Positions 49,754-58,546 of a stretch of DNA of 64,000 nucleotides are shown here, piece after piece. A model generated the notes under the pieces. The model worked only from the letters and a program-made list of their open reading frames with translations. It searched no databases and was not told where the DNA came from. A program made the position numbers and the translations under genes. The stretch covers positions 120,924 to 184,923 of the forward strand of contig NZ_MUBJ01000004.1 of the NCBI RefSeq assembly GCF_002127535.1. The letters run 5' to 3'. Numbering within the stretch: the first letter of the stretch is position 1; each line of letters starts with the position of its first letter. The stretch comes from Xenorhabdus vietnamensis. Its GTDB lineage: Bacteria > Pseudomonadota > Gammaproteobacteria > Enterobacterales > Enterobacteriaceae.

Positions 49754-50449
49754 CTAATAATTCTTCCTAAAAATCCATCTGCATGTTGGATATGTTTTAC
49801 AAGTTAAAATAAAAAGGTTGTTTTATAAGCATGTTATTAATATTGTTAACATATTTTTATAAAACTGATTACTTAATTGTTGGTGTATTTTTAACATGTT
49901 CTTTGTACTTTTCATCCGGCACAAAGCACATTTTTTATTTTATATTCCATTTTTTAAAACAAAAGTCGATGAAAATCTCAATTTCAGAATTTAATCGATG
50001 CTATATGAATGAGAGTCTTGACTTAAAAATTTTTCTATTCTCTATGATTTTTTTATTAAAGATTTTATAAAATAAATAATTATTTTTTAATTGATTATTA
50101 TTGTTATCTTTTCGTGTGCTACGTATATTAATTTGTTCTTAAATGGTGAGAGATTACATAAAGACAATAAATTTATCGTGGTATATCTCAGAAACACTGT
50201 AGAGGCGTGAACAGATGGAGGATTTTTTTGGCTAATTAAATGATTAAAAGATGTAAAAATAATGCTTATTAAAATTTATCAATGACAGAAAAAATAAATT
50301 CATTAATGATTTTGCAACATTAGTGTTATGGAGGAGAATATAATTTTGTTTTATTGATTGCACTACACCTAGAATCTATCAGGTATATATCGAATGGTTA
50401 GAAGAAGGCCTTGGCTGTTATTGAGAAAATAACAGCCAGATTGTGCTTA
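49754..50449. other. Spacer between the peptide transporter and lpxL
   Basis: About 700 bp of very AT-rich DNA with the transporter's promoter region and the lpxL terminator. A 79-codon frame at 49831 is low-complexity hydrophobic and I do not regard it as a gene. Confidence 0.55.
50412..50438 (-). terminator. Hairpin after lpxL
   Basis: TGGCTGTTATT / AATAACAGCCA (50412-50422, 50428-50438), 5-nt loop, 11 nt past the lpxL stop; no strong T-tract. Confidence 0.7.
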
Positions 50450-51391
50450 TCAGTGAATATTATCGTTATCACCATACAAGGATGACATACCTTTGGGGCG
50501 GGTTTTGAACCGGCGATGTAACCACATATATTGGTCTGGCGCCTGCATAATTTCCTTCTCGATCACTTTATTCATGAATGTTGCAGCTTCTATTTCATTT
50601 TTTAGAGGGAAATTTTCCACTGCAGACTGAATAATCAGCTCATAACCTTCTCCATTGGGTAATCTTCGGGGAGTAAAAGGAATTAGTGCGGGCTTGGCTA
50701 AACGGGCGAGAATTGAAGTCCCCGTCGTGGTTGCTGCATGCTCAACAGCAAATAAGGGAGCAAATACGCTGTTACGTGGGCCGTAATCATGATCAGGGGC
50801 ATACCAAACAATTTCACCATTTTTCAAGCATCGGACCATGCCCTTAACATCTTTCCTGTCCAGCATGTACTTATTGGAACGGAGCCGTCCCCAAGTTTGT
50901 AGCCAATCCATGACAGGATTGTCATTTGGGCGATAAACTCCAATACCTGGATTTAGCATGCCAAAGATCCGCGCACCCAATTCCAGTGTCAGAAAATGGA
51001 TCCCAATGACGATAATTCCTTGACCTGTAGATTGCGCTGTCTGGATATGTTCCCGTCCGGTGACTTTAAACCAACGTTTGATCCTCCAATCTGGCCAAAA
51101 CCAGGCCATTCCGGTCTCAAATACGCCCATTCCAACAGATTCGAAGTTTTTGACTAACCACTCATGCCGTTTCTCCACTGGCATATTGGGGAAACAAAGT
51201 GCCAGATTGCGCTCTGCAATTTTGGCTCGTTTTTTCAAGAAACGCTGTGATAGTCTACCAAGTCGGGTTCCCATCCAATAAATCGCTGGATAAGGCAGTA
51301 AAACCAGTAAATAAAGTATGCCGATACCTAGCCAAGTTAACCAGTAACGGGGGTGTAAAAGTGAACGGTGAAAAGGAGGTGCTTGTATCAT
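50450..51391 (-). CDS. lpxL: LpxL, lipid A lauroyl acyltransferase
   Basis: 313-residue inner-membrane late acyltransferase adding the secondary acyl chain to Kdo2-lipid IVA. N-terminal [25 protein letters not shown] membrane helix, catalytic HxxxxE motif in [44 protein letters not shown], and C-terminal [13 protein letters not shown]. It is closer to LpxL (HtrB) than to the cold-induced LpxP, and its place divergent from trhO (yceA) is the E. coli lpxL position. Confidence 0.93.
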   Translation of the reverse strand: MIQAPPFHRSLLHPRYWLTWLGIGILYLLVLLPYPAIYWMGTRLGRLSQRFLKKRAKIAERNLALCFPNMPVEKRHEWLVKNFESVGMGVFETGMAWFWPDWRIKRWFKVTGREHIQTAQSTGQGIIVIGIHFLTLELGARIFGMLNPGIGVYRPNDNPVMDWLQTWGRLRSNKYMLDRKDVKGMVRCLKNGEIVWYAPDHDYGPRNSVFAPLFAVEHAATTTGTSILARLAKPALIPFTPRRLPNGEGYELIIQSAVENFPLKNEIEAATFMNKVIEKEIMQAPDQYMWLHRRFKTRPKGMSSLYGDNDNIH

Positions 51392-51873
51392 GTGTTTTCA
51401 GTATGTTTGTTATTTGTCATTTTGAATCGATGCTGCGTTCATAATCCTTGCGTATTTGTCCTTAATGAACGACCTATACGCTCCGGTTCTTGTACGTAGT
51501 TTATGTTCAATCAGTCTGCAATCATAAGTGCCTGAATGAGATAGACTATAAAAGTCATATTGGCGTATTGTGACACTTTTTAGTGAAAGATCGAAATTCT
51601 GGGGCATTTAATACTTAATCTGATGATAATTTATTCGATTAGCTCACCATTTGGCAAGGTCTACTGTTTTTTTAGCTTATCGTAGTCAATGTTGTAGCCA
51701 GGGTTATTAGGGGGCGCCAAAAGCATATTGTGGCCATTATTTTCACTATATTGGTGTGATAGAAAAGCATAAATCACTACCCGCTAACGGCCATTTTCGT
51801 TATGATATCCCGTCATCAATAGGCAACCATTAACGTTTTTATTTTTTGTAATCGAAATTCAGGAAAGTACACC
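51392..51873. other. Divergent spacer between lpxL and trhO
   Basis: 480 bp containing both promoters. A 65-codon minus-strand frame at 51410-51607 has no recognisable family and is not called. Confidence 0.55.
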
Positions 51874-52932
51874 ATGCCAGTGTTACATAACCGTATTTCT
51901 AATAAAGAGCTGAAAGAGCGCATGCTGGCTGAAACTGAGCCGCGCACGACCATCTCTTTTTATAAATATTTTACCATTTCAGAACCACAGGCTTTTCGCG
52001 ACAGCCTGTACCGGAAGTTTACTGAGTTATCTGTCTTTGGGCGGGTTTATATTGCCAAAGAAGGTATCAATGCACAAATTAGTGTGCCTTCCAAAAATGT
52101 TAGTACTTTAAAAGCATTATTGGATGAGACTGATCCGGCATTATATAATTTGCGTCTTAACATTGCGCTGGAAGATGACGGTAAATCATTCTGGGTATTG
52201 CGCATGAAAGTGCGTGAACTCATTGTTGCTGATGGTATTGAAGATGAAACTTTTAATCCATCTAAAACAGGCGAGTACCTTAAAGCGGAGCAGGTTAACC
52301 AAATGTTGGATGATCCTGAAACCGTTTTTGTTGATATGCGTAACCACTACGAATATGAAGTCGGGCATTTTGAAAACGCGATTGAAGTTCCATCAGATAC
52401 ATTTCGTGAACAGTTGCCAATGGCTGTAGAAATGCTGAAGGACAATAAAGATAAAAATATAGTTATGTATTGTACTGGCGGTATTCGCTGCGAAAAAGCG
52501 AGTGCTTATATGCTGCATAATGGTTTTAATAAAGTCTATCACGTAGAGGGTGGCATTATTGAATATGCCCGTAAAGCGAAAGAACAAGAATTGCCAGTTC
52601 GGTTTATTGGCAAGAATTTTGTCTTTGATGAGCGTATGGGTGAACGTATTTCTGAAGAAATCATTGCGCACTGTCACCAATGTGGGGTGGCATGTGATAG
52701 CCATACCAACTGTAAGAATGATGGTTGCCACTTGTTGTTTATCCAATGTCTGTCTTGTGCTGAACATTTCGAAGGTTGTTGCAGTGATGCTTGCTGTGGA
52801 GAGATGAAACTACCAGAAGACGAACAACGTACTCGTCGGGCTGGAAGAGAGAACGGGGCTAAGATTTTCAATAAATCCCGCTATCGGTTAAATGATGGTT
52901 TGAATATTACCTCTCTGCAATCGATTAAATAA
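51874..52932 (+). CDS. trhO: TrhO, tRNA uridine(34) hydroxylase
   Basis: 352-residue rhodanese-domain enzyme (formerly YceA) that uses O2 to form 5-hydroxyuridine at tRNA wobble position 34. N-terminal acylphosphatase-like part ([16 protein letters not shown]...[17 protein letters not shown]), rhodanese domain with the active Cys in [14 protein letters not shown], and a Cys-rich C-terminal segment ([19 protein letters not shown]). Same divergent arrangement with lpxL as in E. coli. AGGAAAG ribosome site. Confidence 0.95.
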   Translation: MPVLHNRISNKELKERMLAETEPRTTISFYKYFTISEPQAFRDSLYRKFTELSVFGRVYIAKEGINAQISVPSKNVSTLKALLDETDPALYNLRLNIALEDDGKSFWVLRMKVRELIVADGIEDETFNPSKTGEYLKAEQVNQMLDDPETVFVDMRNHYEYEVGHFENAIEVPSDTFREQLPMAVEMLKDNKDKNIVMYCTGGIRCEKASAYMLHNGFNKVYHVEGGIIEYARKAKEQELPVRFIGKNFVFDERMGERISEEIIAHCHQCGVACDSHTNCKNDGCHLLFIQCLSCAEHFEGCCSDACCGEMKLPEDEQRTRRAGRENGAKIFNKSRYRLNDGLNITSLQSIK

Positions 52933-52943
52933 TCACTCTCATC

Positions 52944-53046
52944 TTTCAAGCCGCTACTTTTTGTTTGCATTCACTTACTTCAGTCACATAATTAGTTATG
53001 TGACTGAAGGCTCACTTCCTTGCTACAGAGCGGCAGCTTGATATAA
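52944..53046. repeat. Dispersed palindromic repeat, copy 7 (long form)
   Basis: TCTTTCAAGCCGCTACTTTTTG at one end and GAGCGGCAGCTTGATAT at the other, as in the long copy 8. Its centre carries a perfect 13-bp hairpin TTCAGTCACATAA / TTATGTGACTGAA (52979-53008). It lies between convergent trhO and the RcsA-like gene and may terminate both. Confidence 0.7.
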
Positions 53047-53089
53047 ATAACATCAATTTATTTACATTAAAATAGATTCTTCAAAAGAC

Positions 53090-53683
53090 TTAACAGAAAT
53101 ATTTAAAGACATTGTAAATAAAAAGTAACTCTATTTTGTTAGAAACACCTGTTTTCTCTATAATATGTCTCTTATGAGAATAAACTGTGCTTTTACTGAT
53201 TTTTAATTCTTTGGAGATTTTATATGTATCCATTTCTAACATCCAATAATAGATGATTCGATTTTCCTGATGACTGAAAATAGAACTGTACACACTAAAA
53301 TTAGAAAAATAACGTTGAATATCATGTGATGCCATTTCTTTTAGACGTTCAAGTAATATTGTCAAATATTCTTTTGATAATATAAAATCCTTGTTTGTCA
53401 ATTGGATAGGTTTATCATTGTAAGGATATTCTTTGTCTATATAAATATAGATACGAGCACCATAAACTGAAGAGATTAATAATTTTAGTTGTTCACAATA
53501 TTTACTGTAGTAGCCATAATTTGTCAGGTTTACCAAGATAATTTCTGGAGAAAATATAGGCAAAATATTTATGGCATCATGTATTGATACAGTACCTAAA
53601 GAAAGGATATCTGTATTTTCTTTCAGAGATTCAATAATACCCAAGCGCGTATAGTGGCATTCATCAATGACTAATAATTTCAT
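53090..53683 (-). CDS. RcsA/RcsB-like LuxR-family regulator without phospho-acceptor Asp
   Basis: 197 residues. The N-terminal receiver-like domain keeps the RcsA/RcsB-type opening (LLVIDECHYTRLGIIESLKE), but at the place of the phosphorylated Asp it has Asn52 (IILVNLTNYGYYS), so it probably cannot be phosphorylated. The C-terminal LuxR-type HTH is FSHQENRIIYYWMLEMDTYKISKELKISKSTVYSHKRHIIEKTG. This layout is that of auxiliary regulators such as RcsA, BglJ and GadE, which act with RcsB. A role as an RcsB partner is inference. Single gene between trhO and bssS, a place where E. coli has other genes. Confidence 0.75.
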   Translation of the reverse strand: MKLLVIDECHYTRLGIIESLKENTDILSLGTVSIHDAINILPIFSPEIILVNLTNYGYYSKYCEQLKLLISSVYGARIYIYIDKEYPYNDKPIQLTNKDFILSKEYLTILLERLKEMASHDIQRYFSNFSVYSSIFSHQENRIIYYWMLEMDTYKISKELKISKSTVYSHKRHIIEKTGVSNKIELLFIYNVFKYFC

Positions 53684-53894
53684 TACTTGAACATCCTTGT
53701 TCTACTATGGTTATATTTAAATAATCAGCTTAATAGTTAAGTATTAGGCGGATGAACACGGAATTATAATACAATATTATGAAAAATAATAAACCATATG
53801 TATAATTTTATTGGTTAATATGTGTTCAGTTGTTGATTTGGGACACCCAATATATTTGGGTGTCCCAAATACGCTAGATCATCTAAATATATTA
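53684..53894. other. Spacer upstream of the RcsA-like gene
   Basis: Contains the bssS terminator and the RcsA-like gene's promoter region; nothing else seen. Confidence 0.45.
53836..53870 (-). terminator. Terminator of bssS
   Basis: Perfect 15-bp arms ATTTGGGACACCCAA / TTGGGTGTCCCAAAT (53836-53850, 53856-53870) with 5-nt loop, downstream of bssS on the minus strand. Confidence 0.85.
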
Positions 53895-54146
53895 CTAATG
53901 CTTAATATAATCGAACTGACTATATACTGAGGTTTCTATTTTCTCAACCTCGGCTTGCAATATGAGGATAAGTTGCTTCGCTACATCTGTCGTTAGCCAT
54001 AACGTTTTGTCAACACTGATATTTTTTGTATTTTGATCTTGGGTGGATGAGTAGTAAAGACGTATCATTATGGCATCGTAGGCACCAACAGGACTGATGT
54101 CCCAGCCTACAACAGGATGAGTCTGGATTATTTCATTGCTTTCCAT
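53895..54146 (-). CDS. bssS: BssS, biofilm regulator
   Basis: 83-residue soluble protein matching E. coli BssS (84): NEIIQTHPVVGWDISPVGAYDAIMIRLYY and TLWLTTDVAKQLILILQAEVEKIE. BssS affects biofilm formation and signal-dependent gene expression in E. coli; the biochemical role is not known. In E. coli the order is bssS-dinI-pyrC; here pyrC follows directly and dinI is absent. Confidence 0.9.
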   Translation of the reverse strand: MESNEIIQTHPVVGWDISPVGAYDAIMIRLYYSSTQDQNTKNISVDKTLWLTTDVAKQLILILQAEVEKIETSVYSQFDYIKH

Positions 54147-54333
54147 AATAACCCCCTAATCAGACTACAGCATCGTTATTGATATAATTGACTAAGAGCA
54201 AAAGACTTCATCTAAGATGAATCTCAGGCAGTATAAACCTTTTTAGCAAGCTAAGAAGTGAAAAGAGCGGGATTTTTTGCATTACAACTGAAAGGAATCA
54301 TTGTAATTTATTACCGCAGTTTATTAAGTTGAA

Positions 54334-54367
54334 TTTGTGTGGAAATAAAGGCTATTTTCCACACAAA
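54334..54367 (-). terminator. Terminator of pyrC
   Basis: Perfect 12-bp arms TTTGTGTGGAAA / TTTCCACACAAA (54334-54345, 54356-54367), just past the pyrC stop on the minus strand. Confidence 0.85.
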
Positions 54368-54381
54368 TAATGGTGATAAAG

Positions 54382-55434
54382 CTACTTACATACCTTTATA
54401 TCCCATCCCACATTTTCTCCTGCGAGGAAAGGAATTAATTTTTCATTACCGCATTCGATATATTCAACGACTGGAGTCGGCTTGCGTGTAAGCTCGATAA
54501 AGCCATTGTTGATTGGTAAATCGTAAAATGTGGGGCCATTTAGGGAACAGAAAGACTCAAAATATTTCATTGCTGCCATTTCTTCAAAAACCGTGGCATA
54601 AGCTGCCAGAGCGGTTGGGGCATTGAAAACACCTGCGCAGCCACAAGAGGATTCTTTGCGGTGCAGCACATGAGGAGCGGAATCCGTACCTAAGAAAAAA
54701 CGGTTACAACCACTGGCTATTGCTGCGCGGAGTGCTTCCTGATGAATATTGCGTTTTAGTACAGGTAAGCAGTAAAGATGGGGACGAATACCACCAACTA
54801 ACATATGGTTACGATTAAACATTAAATGCTGTGGTGTCAGTGTCGCACCTAATTTATCGTTACCTTCAAGAACGTATTCTGCAGCTTCTTTGGTTGTAAT
54901 GTGTTCAAAAACAACTTTTAATCCAGGGAATTTTTGGCGCAATGGTTCCATTACTTGTTCGATAAAGCGTGCTTCTCGGTCAAAAATATCAATATGAGAG
55001 GCGGTGACTTCTCCGTGGATCAGTAATGGCATGCCTATTTTTTCCATGGTTTCTAATAACGGATAGATCTTTTTGACATCAGAAACACCGTGACTGGAAT
55101 TAGTTGTTGCATTGGCAGGATAAAGTTTGCAGGCGGTGAAAATTCCTTCTTTATAGCCAATCTCAATTTGATCGCTAGCTGTTGAATCTGTCAGATAGCA
55201 GGTCATAAGAGGTTGGAAGTTATGATCTGGCGGAGTAGCTGCGATTATCCGTTCTTTATAGGCTTTAGCACTGGTAACATCTGTCACTGGAGGGACAAGG
55301 TTGGGCATGACTATAGCCCGACCAAAGAAATGGCTAGTATGGGGCACAACTGTCTTTAACATATCCCCATCACGGAAATGGACATGCCAGTCGTCAGGGC
55401 GGCGGATTTTAATTGTGTATGATTCAGTGGTCAT
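54382..55434 (-). CDS. pyrC: PyrC, dihydroorotase
   Basis: 350-residue zinc amidohydrolase closing carbamoyl-aspartate to dihydroorotate in pyrimidine synthesis. Metal ligands in [16 protein letters not shown], the carboxylated Lys in [35 protein letters not shown], and FLGTDSAPH; length as E. coli PyrC (348). The ATG at 55434 gives the family N-terminus; the frame continues upstream to 55647 but that part is leader. CCGGCT just before the ATG can pair with AGCCGG 47 nt upstream, which would cover the ribosome site. In E. coli a leader hairpin of this kind mediates pyrimidine control of pyrC. Confidence 0.96.
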   Translation of the reverse strand: MTTESYTIKIRRPDDWHVHFRDGDMLKTVVPHTSHFFGRAIVMPNLVPPVTDVTSAKAYKERIIAATPPDHNFQPLMTCYLTDSTASDQIEIGYKEGIFTACKLYPANATTNSSHGVSDVKKIYPLLETMEKIGMPLLIHGEVTASHIDIFDREARFIEQVMEPLRQKFPGLKVVFEHITTKEAAEYVLEGNDKLGATLTPQHLMFNRNHMLVGGIRPHLYCLPVLKRNIHQEALRAAIASGCNRFFLGTDSAPHVLHRKESSCGCAGVFNAPTALAAYATVFEEMAAMKYFESFCSLNGPTFYDLPINNGFIELTRKPTPVVEYIECGNEKLIPFLAGENVGWDIKVCK

Positions 55435-55438
55435 GGAA

Positions 55439-55496
55439 CCGGCTCCAGAATATAGGTGATAAATGATGGATGCTGATTCAGCACTCCTTAAGCCGG
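55439..55496 (-). promoter_or_regulatory. Putative pyrC leader hairpin masking the ribosome site
   Basis: CCGGCT (55439-55444) and AGCCGG (55491-55496) are complementary. In the mRNA the upstream arm pairs with AGCCGG, overlapping the GGAG ribosome site 4-9 nt before the ATG. An inner hairpin TGCTGA-A-TCAGCA (55471-55483) shortens the loop. The transcript could start at the C-rich CCTCC just upstream. Confidence 0.5.
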
Positions 55497-55663
55497 AGGA
55501 GGATGATAAAGTGAAAATAGCTAAATAGCTATTATTGAATGATAATTTCTCTGAATTTTGGGAAATTAGAATTTTAAGTTTATCTGGACTAGGGTATTCA
55601 GAGGGGATTATCGTATCAAAAAAAGGAAAATATAGAAGTAATAACACGAGGGTGAATTGAATT

Positions 55664-55739
55664 TGGCTCCTCCAGCTGGACTCGAACCAGCGACATACGG
55701 ATTAACAGTCCGCCGTTCTACCGACTGAACTATGGAGGA
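55664..55739 (-). tRNA. tRNA-Asn(GTT), copy 1
   Basis: 76-nt tRNA on the minus strand, TCCTCCA acceptor, anticodon loop CTGTTAA with GTT, encoded GCCA. Identical in sequence to the other three copies. No hairpin terminator between it and pyrC 230 bp downstream. Confidence 0.97.
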
Positions 55740-55759
55740 ACTCCTTCAAGACGGGGTGC

Positions 55760-55788
55760 ATATTAACGGCACTATTTACGTTTGTCAA
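55760..55788 (-). promoter_or_regulatory. Promoter of tRNA-Asn copy 1
   Basis: Minus-strand TTGACA (55783-55788), 17-bp spacer, TAATAT (55760-55765). The block is nearly the same as at copy 2. Confidence 0.8.
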
Positions 55789-55987
55789 AGCAGAAAATAA
55801 CAATAATTGTTTGATTGATTGTAATTTATCCGTTGTGTGTATTTTTTGACTTAAAATCGACTGGTTTACAATAAGTATGGGAGTAGATATAGGGGATAAA
55901 GCAACAAGAAGAGAGATTTTTAAAAATGGGGAACTTAAAAATAGGAAAAGTTTAAAACAGAAAAGTGAAAAGTCATAAAACAAAAAA

Positions 55988-56010
55988 CCTGATTAGCAAA
56001 ACTAATCAGG
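55988..56010 (-). terminator. Terminator of tRNA-Asn copy 2
   Basis: CCTGATTAG / CTAATCAGG (55988-55996, 56002-56010), followed on the minus strand by TTTTTTG. Confidence 0.88.
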
Positions 56011-56024
56011 CTCTTCAGAAGATC

Positions 56025-56100
56025 TGGCTCCTCCAGCTGGACTCGAACCAGCGACATACGGATTAACAGTCCGCCGTTCTACCGACTGAACTATGGAGGA
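56025..56100 (-). tRNA. tRNA-Asn(GTT), copy 2
   Basis: 76-nt tRNA, same sequence as copy 1, with its own promoter and terminator. Confidence 0.97.
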
Positions 56101-56120
56101 ACTCCTTTAAGACGGGGGAG

Positions 56121-56149
56121 ATATTAACGGCACTATTTACGTTTGTCAA
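56121..56149 (-). promoter_or_regulatory. Promoter of tRNA-Asn copy 2
   Basis: Minus-strand TTGACA (56144-56149), 17-bp spacer, TAATAT (56121-56126). About 80 bp around it are nearly identical to the copy 1 upstream block, pointing to a unit duplication. Confidence 0.8.
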
Positions 56150-56287
56150 AGCAGAAAATAACAATAATTGTTTGATTGCTCGCAATGTGTGCACGTTGGA
56201 TTGTTTTTGATCTTGTGTATGTTTTGATATAGGGAATCACATTAAAAAGGGGTTGAAAAAAATTGCATTATCTCTACATTTGCCATC

Positions 56288-56395
56288 TTTCAAGTTGCTG
56301 CTTTTTGTTGGCTGTACGCTTAATGGCATCGTTAGCACAGTGCTAGGGGATTCATCCTCTTGTTGCTGAGCTGCAACTTGAAATCTATTGGGTAT
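56288..56395. repeat. Dispersed palindromic repeat, copy 8 (long form, about 108 bp)
   Basis: TTTCAAGTTGCTGCTTTTTG at the left end and GAGCTGCAACTTGAAATC at the right, then TATTGGGTATA. It is the fullest copy in the window and lies between tRNA-Asn copies 2 and 3. Confidence 0.8.
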
Positions 56396-56452
56396 AAAAT
56401 TTTAAATCGGAGAGTAATTGGTAACGTTTCAGTCTTTTGTTCCCAAAAGCAA

Positions 56453-56483
56453 AAATCCCGACTAGCAAAGCTAATCGGGATTT
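56453..56483 (-). terminator. Terminator of tRNA-Asn copy 3
   Basis: AAATCCCGACTAG / CTAATCGGGATTT (one mismatch), 5-nt loop, T-rich after on the minus strand. Confidence 0.85.
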
Positions 56484-56491
56484 CCAGAATT

Positions 56492-56567
56492 TGGCTCCTC
56501 CAGCTGGACTCGAACCAGCGACATACGGATTAACAGTCCGCCGTTCTACCGACTGAACTATGGAGGA
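56492..56567 (-). tRNA. tRNA-Asn(GTT), copy 3
   Basis: 76-nt tRNA, same sequence as the other copies; its 5' flank (ATTGTTCCTGAGAACG) is shared with copy 4 but not with copies 1 and 2. Confidence 0.97.
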
Positions 56568-56594
56568 ATTGAATTGTTCCTGAGAACGGAGCGA

Positions 56595-56624
56595 ATAATA
56601 CAGTGAATGATTCGATATTGTAAA
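56595..56624 (-). promoter_or_regulatory. Promoter of tRNA-Asn copy 3
   Basis: Minus-strand TTTACA (56619-56624), 18-bp spacer, TATTAT (56595-56600). Confidence 0.65.
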
Positions 56625-56946
56625 GCAAAAAAAATAAAAATAAGCTCAGTCGGTTAGATTGAAATCAGAGTGATGTTTTTTTGTTATTTTTGCTTATAAA
56701 ATATCTGATATGTTGAAGATTTATTGGTTTTACAACTTTTGAGAATATGTTGTTTATCTTACAAAAATTACATTTATTTTATGATTATCGATTTTATCCC
56801 TATTTATTCATAAATACGAGATAAACAGACACAAATTCTTACAAAACAGGTATATAACAGAATTTGGGTTTCAATGAGAACTGGCAAAAAATGTAGAATG
56901 TATTGAATTCCATCAGGAAAAGTAAAAAAGCAGTGATATAAAAAAA
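56625..56946. other. Spacer between tRNA-Asn copies 3 and 4
   Basis: AT-rich; I see nothing besides the flanking promoter and terminator. Confidence 0.5.
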
Positions 56947-56968
56947 ACGGCTTCCTGATTAGGAAGCC
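56947..56968 (-). terminator. Terminator of tRNA-Asn copy 4
   Basis: CGGCTTCCT / AGGAAGCCG (56947-56955, 56960-56968), 4-nt loop, then TTTTTT on the minus strand. Confidence 0.88.
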
Positions 56969-57043
56969 GCCTTATGTGATCTAGGTTTAGCTATCTCAAC
57001 CTTTTAATTTCACGCTTTGTTCATCCAGCGAGAAATTTTAATT

Positions 57044-57119
57044 TGGCTCCTCCAGCTGGACTCGAACCAGCGACATACGGATTAACAGTCCGCCGTTCTA
57101 CCGACTGAACTATGGAGGA
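57044..57119 (-). tRNA. tRNA-Asn(GTT), copy 4
   Basis: 76-nt tRNA, same sequence as the other three, own promoter and terminator. Confidence 0.97.
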
Positions 57120-57146
57120 ATTGGATTGTTCCTGAGAACGGGACGA

Positions 57147-57175
57147 ATACTAGCGATGTACTAGAATAGTGTCAA
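57147..57175 (-). promoter_or_regulatory. Promoter of tRNA-Asn copy 4
   Basis: Minus-strand TTGACA (57170-57175), 17-bp spacer, TAGTAT (57147-57152), followed by a GC-rich discriminator. Confidence 0.8.
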
Positions 57176-57245
57176 CGCAAAAATTCTTTTTTCTTACTGT
57201 TTGCTCATCATATGAGCTTCTTGATTTATCATTGTACTATTTTTA

Positions 57246-57761
57246 TTAAATCCCTACGCTTTTATTAACCATGTTAATAGGTTGAGCATAGGGTGACTGT
57301 TCTGAGCAGGTAAGCATAAACACATCATAAAAACAAATACCCTGTTTTTTCTGCATGATATGTTTAATATTGTCTTTGATTTCATTAGGTATTTGAGGAT
57401 GAGTGAGTATCTTATTGATAGCTTTTTTAGAAACTTGCTCGTTGACAAACCATTCACCATTATAACATACACGTAAATCGAGAACGTCAATATCTTCAAA
57501 ATGATAAATTGGTTTGATATCAAATAGCAGAATGGCTGCCATAGCGATAAAGGCTAGGGTAAAGGCAAAAAGAGACCACGCACCGAAATAGGGCGCGTAC
57601 CACATGAGCATAGCAAGAAAAGCATAAGCGACAACCATCGCCAGACACAAATAGGGGTGGTGGCGGATAAAGACGCTGTTGAAATGTACTTTACCATCAC
57701 GATGCTCTTTAAGATTGATCCGCTTAAGATCCTGAATCAATATCTGTTTTATGATTTTCAT
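57246..57761 (-). CDS. ylaC: YlaC family inner-membrane protein
   Basis: 171-residue protein matching E. coli YlaC: KEHRDGKVHFNSVFIRHHPYLCL, two membrane helices near residues 40-85, then YHFEDIDVLDLRVCYNGEWFVNE, ILTHPQIPNEIKDNI and KKQGICFYDVFMLTCSE. The start at 57761 (MKIIKQILIQDLKRI) fits the family; a longer frame to 57824 is not conserved. Function unknown. Single gene next to the tRNA-Asn group. Confidence 0.87.
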   Translation of the reverse strand: MKIIKQILIQDLKRINLKEHRDGKVHFNSVFIRHHPYLCLAMVVAYAFLAMLMWYAPYFGAWSLFAFTLAFIAMAAILLFDIKPIYHFEDIDVLDLRVCYNGEWFVNEQVSKKAINKILTHPQIPNEIKDNIKHIMQKKQGICFYDVFMLTCSEQSPYAQPINMVNKSVGI

Positions 57762-58276
57762 AATACTAACCCATTTATTTGTAAACTGATTTGTAGAAAT
57801 AGTGTTGTAAAAAGCGCTGTACAAATCGTGATTGAATTGAAATCTATGGCATTTTCAAGATTAGCATGCCCTGAACCCACATCTGTATAGCAATTGGTTT
57901 AATTTATTGGGTAAATTGTTATTGTTAACGAGCCGACGAACAATATCTATGTTTTTGCCAAAACAAAAATTGAATAAATCAAACAAAACGATAAAATATT
58001 TTGTCATTCTGTTCTAATATTGAGCGTGTGAGGAGTTTTTAAAACGATAATACACAAAAAGGTTGCTATTCATGTGCGTTAATGCGTTAATTGTCTTCGG
58101 CCTGATTAACAGACCTACTTTATGTACGACATCTTGAGTTAATGCGTTGTAAGTGCTATCCCTGGTAGCCTTTGTTGACCGTTTCCTTCTGAAAGTGCCT
58201 CCATAAGTAATAGCTGATACTGGCCAACACATGCCCAAGGTGGCAACACGTTTATATCAATACATAGGAAAGTCGA
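57762..58276. other. Divergent spacer and long csp 5' region
   Basis: 515 bp between ylaC and the csp gene. The part nearest csp (about 58020-58276) contains inverted segments and probably includes a long structured 5' untranslated leader, as usual for csp genes. No gene supported. Confidence 0.55.
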
Positions 58277-58489
58277 ATGTCTGACAAAATGAAAGGTCAA
58301 GTGAAGTGGTTCAACGAATCTAAAGGCTTTGGTTTCATCACTCCAGCTGATGGTAGCAAAGACGTATTTGTACACTTCTCTGCCATTCAAGGTAACGGTT
58401 TCAAAACTCTGGCAGAAGGCCAGGATGTAGAATTCACCATTGAAAGTGGTGCCAAAGGCCCAGCAGCAGCAAACGTAACTGCTATCTAA
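58277..58489 (+). CDS. Cold-shock-domain protein, CspC/CspE type
   Basis: 70-residue OB-fold RNA chaperone: [49 protein letters not shown], with RNP1 (KGFGFI) and RNP2 (VFVHF). The internal sequence is nearest E. coli CspC, with features of CspE, so I give no symbol. AGGAAAG precedes the ATG. Confidence 0.95.
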   Translation: MSDKMKGQVKWFNESKGFGFITPADGSKDVFVHFSAIQGNGFKTLAEGQDVEFTIESGAKGPAAANVTAI

Positions 58490-58511
58490 TTTCGCCTTTA
58501 TGCCTTATTTA

Positions 58512-58546
58512 AGCTCGCCAGCACAAAATGCCGTGGCGGGCTTTTT
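58512..58546 (+). terminator. Terminator of the csp gene
   Basis: AGCTCGCCAGC pairing with GTGGCGGGCT (wobbles included), then TTTTTG. Confidence 0.82.

Noticed and set aside
49831..50070. 79-codon hydrophobic frame
   Set aside because: AT-driven low-complexity sequence (Leu/Phe/Ile) with no ribosome site or family pattern.
51410..51607. 65-codon minus-strand frame between lpxL and trhO
   Set aside because: No similarity I can recognise, no ribosome site, and it lies in a divergent promoter region.
55702..55983. 93-codon minus-strand frame between tRNA-Asn copies
   Set aside because: It overlaps tRNA-Asn copy 1 and its promoter and is low-complexity.
55664..57119. Four regularly spaced identical 76-bp units resembling a repeat array
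   Set aside because: They are tRNA-Asn genes with promoters and terminators, not CRISPR repeats; spacing is 290-480 bp.
58014..58390. Two minus-strand frames over the csp leader and gene
   Set aside because: They are opposite the csp coding and leader region and have no family support.
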